From positions 1-8,451 of the forward strand of contig JAHEEB010000092.1 of assembly GCA_024640925.1 (NCBI GenBank): 8,451 bases of DNA. The letters are read 5' to 3'. The notes below the pieces were generated by a model. The model did no database searches. It had not been told where the DNA came from and saw only the letters and a list, made by a program, of their open reading frames with translations. A program made the translations under genes and the position numbers. The stretch is from Bacteroidota bacterium. Lineage in GTDB: Bacteria; Bacteroidota; Bacteroidia; Bacteroidales; UBA10428. Below, one piece after another: positions 6,016 through 8,451 of the stretch (the stretch's first letter is position 1; each line of letters starts with the position of its first letter).

Positions 6016-7389
6016 TTATCTTCTGGTACCACCACCGCTGCTGGATCTGGAGCCGCCTGAGCTGCTTGAAGAAGATCTGGACGGGGAATATGAAGATCCA
6101 GAAGAACTAGAAGATGATCTGGAAGGGCTATATGAAGAACCAGAAGAACCAGAAGACCTTGAAGGGCTGCTGTATGATGGACTAGAGGAACTTGATGATC
6201 TGGAAGGTGCACTATAAGACCTCGAAGGTGCACTATACGATCCTGATGATCCTGACGACCTAGATGGACTAGAAGTTCCTGATGGTCTGCTTGGAGCCGA
6301 ATAAGATCTTTGAGACTGTGAGCTCGATGGTGATGTATATGACCTCTGAGTTGGACGTGAATAAGATGAACTTGTTCCTGAATTCTGATTTGTCCCTGAA
6401 GTACCTTGGGTAGCCCTGCTCTCAGTGGGTCTGGAATATGAAGAAGTTCTACTACTGCTTACCCCATTATTATATGAAGTTCCCCGGGTAGGTCTTGTAT
6501 AATTGCCAGTTGCAGACGTTCTGTTTGCGCTGCTCGTACCTGTGGAAGGTCTCGAATAAGTAGTTCTACCCTGATTATTAACACTGGTAGCTGAAGTCCT
6601 GCTGGTATTTACACTTCTTGCACCCGATACGGAAGAACGCGATGTTGTAGCAGTCCTGTTTACCGTTGAGGCTGTTCTGGTAGACTGACTATTTCTAGCT
6701 ACAGAGGAACCTCCACCGTATGAACGTGTTGCAGACTGATTTCTTACAGAAGTATTTGAATTGCTTGAAGCAGAATAGCGTCTGCCTGTAGCAACATTAG
6801 ATTTTCTATAATAATCATCATTTGCATAATAATGATTATGACCGTAATAGTAATTACCATAATAACCATGATTATATCCTGACCAGTATGAATAATGGTA
6901 TGGGGAATAATACCAGGGATCATACCAATAACTACTGTATCCATAGTAATTGTGATAATAACTCGGATAACCATATGACAACCCCAAACCCCAACCCGGA
7001 TAGCCAACATTCCAGCTGAGACCCCATGATGGATATGGATCTATATAACCGTAATCGCTATAACCACAATTGTAACAATCGTTGTTAAACCTGCGGATAC
7101 GAGTTTCATAATCGTCATAGTTTTCATTATCCATATAATCGACATTTGTGTCGGTTGGGTATTCATAGACCTGCTCTTCTTGTGGCTGTGAAGCTTCATT
7201 TTGCTGTAATTGTCTTTCCAATTCTGCAATCTGAGCATCTTTTGCTTTCAATTCAGCCTCTGCTTTTGCAAGTCGCTCTTCCCTGGGATTATAATAAAGG
7301 TCGTCATTATTGTTTGTTGCCTTATAGGTTCCCGAACATGCGGAAAATACTATAACCACAAACATCAGATATAACATTTTTAGTTTCAT
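6016..7389 (-). CDS. Low-complexity lipoprotein: coiled coil, Tyr/Trp/Gly-rich block and Ser/Arg-rich tail
   Basis: 457 residues from the ATG at 7389. This start is preferred to an in-frame ATG 63 bp upstream for two reasons: AGGAGG lies 7 nt before it, and it opens directly into a lipoprotein signal (hydrophobic core, then F-S-A-C, Cys18). Residues 35-70 are charged and probably coiled coil (A-E-A-E-L-K-A-K-D-A-Q-I-A-E-L). Residues 104-195 are dense in Tyr, Trp, Gly, Asn and His, beginning with a C-Y-N-C pair (105-108). Residues 196-457 are Ser/Thr/Arg low complexity with recurring Y-S-R-P-T-like motifs (278, 297, 318, 343) and S-Y-S-A-P-S-R repeats (383-397), ending G-G-G-T-R-R. No enzymatic domain is visible and I do not assign a function. 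Inference: an envelope-anchored protein with a disordered, basic tail that could bind peptidoglycan, polysaccharide or nucleic acid. It is divergent from proS. Confidence 0.8.
   Translation of the reverse strand: MKLKMLYLMFVVIVFSACSGTYKATNNNDDLYYNPREERLAKAEAELKAKDAQIAELERQLQQNEASQPQEEQVYEYPTDTNVDYMDNENYDDYETRIRRFNNDCYNCGYSDYGYIDPYPSWGLSWNVGYPGWGLGLSYGYPSYYHNYYGYSSYWYDPWYYSPYHYSYWSGYNHGYYGNYYYGHNHYYANDDYYRKSNVATGRRYSASSNSNTSVRNQSATRSYGGGSSVARNSQSTRTASTVNRTATTSRSSVSGARSVNTSRTSATSVNNQGRTTYSRPSTGTSSANRTSATGNYTRPTRGTSYNNGVSSSRTSSYSRPTESRATQGTSGTNQNSGTSSSYSRPTQRSYTSPSSSQSQRSYSAPSRPSGTSSPSRSSGSSGSYSAPSRSYSAPSRSSSSSSPSYSSPSRSSGSSGSSYSPSRSSSSSSGSSYSPSRSSSSSSGGSRSSSGGGTRR
6020..6300 (-). repeat. Degenerate Ser/Arg/Tyr-coding repeats in the lipoprotein tail
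   Basis: This part of the lipoprotein gene is internally repetitive. The clearest unit is a 21-bp tandem pair at 6197-6217 and 6218-6238 (three differences by eye), encoding the heptad S-Y-S-A-P-S-R twice. A second degenerate pair encodes S-S-Y-S-P-S-R followed by six Ser, at residues 418-430 and 432-444. The units vary in length and have no spacers, so this is coding repeat expansion and not a CRISPR array. Confidence 0.7.
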
Positions 7390-7396
7390 GACCTTT

Positions 7397-7402
7397 CCTC
7401 CT
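7397..7402 (-). promoter_or_regulatory. Strong Shine-Dalgarno sequence AGGAGG
   Basis: On the - strand AGGAGG is followed by 7 nt and then the ATG at 7389. It fixes the lipoprotein start and excludes the upstream in-frame ATG at 7452. None of the other three complete or 5'-complete genes in the window has a comparable motif before its start, as is usual in Bacteroidota. Confidence 0.8.
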
Positions 7403-7437
7403 ACATTAATTCGTGGTGAATATATAAATAATATTTG

Positions 7438-8451
<1,014 letters not shown>

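Noticed and set aside
6003..6217. Open + strand frame rich in Asp/Glu/Leu opposite the Ser/Arg tail
   Set aside because: It is the mirror of Ser/Arg codon repeats on the other strand and has no ATG start; no independent support as a gene.
5997..6233. Leu/His/Pro-rich - strand frame within the lipoprotein gene
   Set aside because: A frame-shifted shadow of the repetitive coding sequence, with no signal, domain or ribosome site.
6060..6260. CRISPR-like or VNTR array
   Set aside because: The repeats are degenerate, in frame and contiguous without unique spacers, so they are coding repeats.
6744..7238. Several small open frames on both strands over the Tyr-rich block, rich in Ile/Met/Thr or Asn/His
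   Set aside because: Their composition is explained by reading TAT/TAC/AAT-rich codons in other frames; all lie inside the lipoprotein gene.

Overview
The window looks like a piece of a Bacteroidota chromosome. It is AT-rich, and most genes lack a Shine-Dalgarno sequence. It carries envelope lipoproteins with LxxC-type lipoboxes, a Bacteroidota-style OmpP1/FadL-like porin, DUF5060-type glycoside hydrolases, and an archaeal/eukaryotic-type prolyl-tRNA synthetase of the kind this phylum uses. I could not assign a genus.

Layout. (i) Positions 1-4366, + strand: three tightly packed genes (gaps of 10 and 16 bp) that read as the distal end of an operon entering from the left edge. These are the C-terminal part of a clan GH-A-like hydrolase with a beta-sandwich tail, a lipoprotein-like TPR plus YaiO-type outer-membrane beta-barrel protein, and a full-length lipoprotein paralogue of the first gene (DUF5060 + TIM-barrel hydrolase + the same C-terminal modules). 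(ii) 4401-4438: a hairpin with T-runs on both sides, shared by convergent genes. (iii) 4457-5923, - strand: an OmpP1/FadL-family outer-membrane transport protein. (iv) 5964-5991: a perfect 11-bp hairpin. (v) 6016-7389, - strand: a lipoprotein with a short coiled coil, a Tyr/Trp/Gly-rich block and a 260-residue Ser/Arg/Thr low-complexity tail. It has the only strong Shine-Dalgarno sequence in the window. (vi) 7390-7497: a divergent intergenic region. (vii) 7498 to the right edge, + strand: the first 318 codons of proS.

How they may work together. The left block combines a TPR/beta-barrel outer-membrane protein with two secreted hydrolases. This resembles, by domain logic only, the exporter-plus-hydrolase pairs of synthase-dependent exopolysaccharide systems (PgaA/PgaB, PelB/PelA, BcsC/BcsZ). 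I infer that it makes, exports or trims a surface polysaccharide; a synthase would have to lie outside the window. The right block is ordinary chromosomal housekeeping and envelope genes, apart from the unusual low-complexity lipoprotein. There is no tRNA, rRNA, CRISPR array or mobile element here, and no intergenic stretch is longer than about 110 bp.
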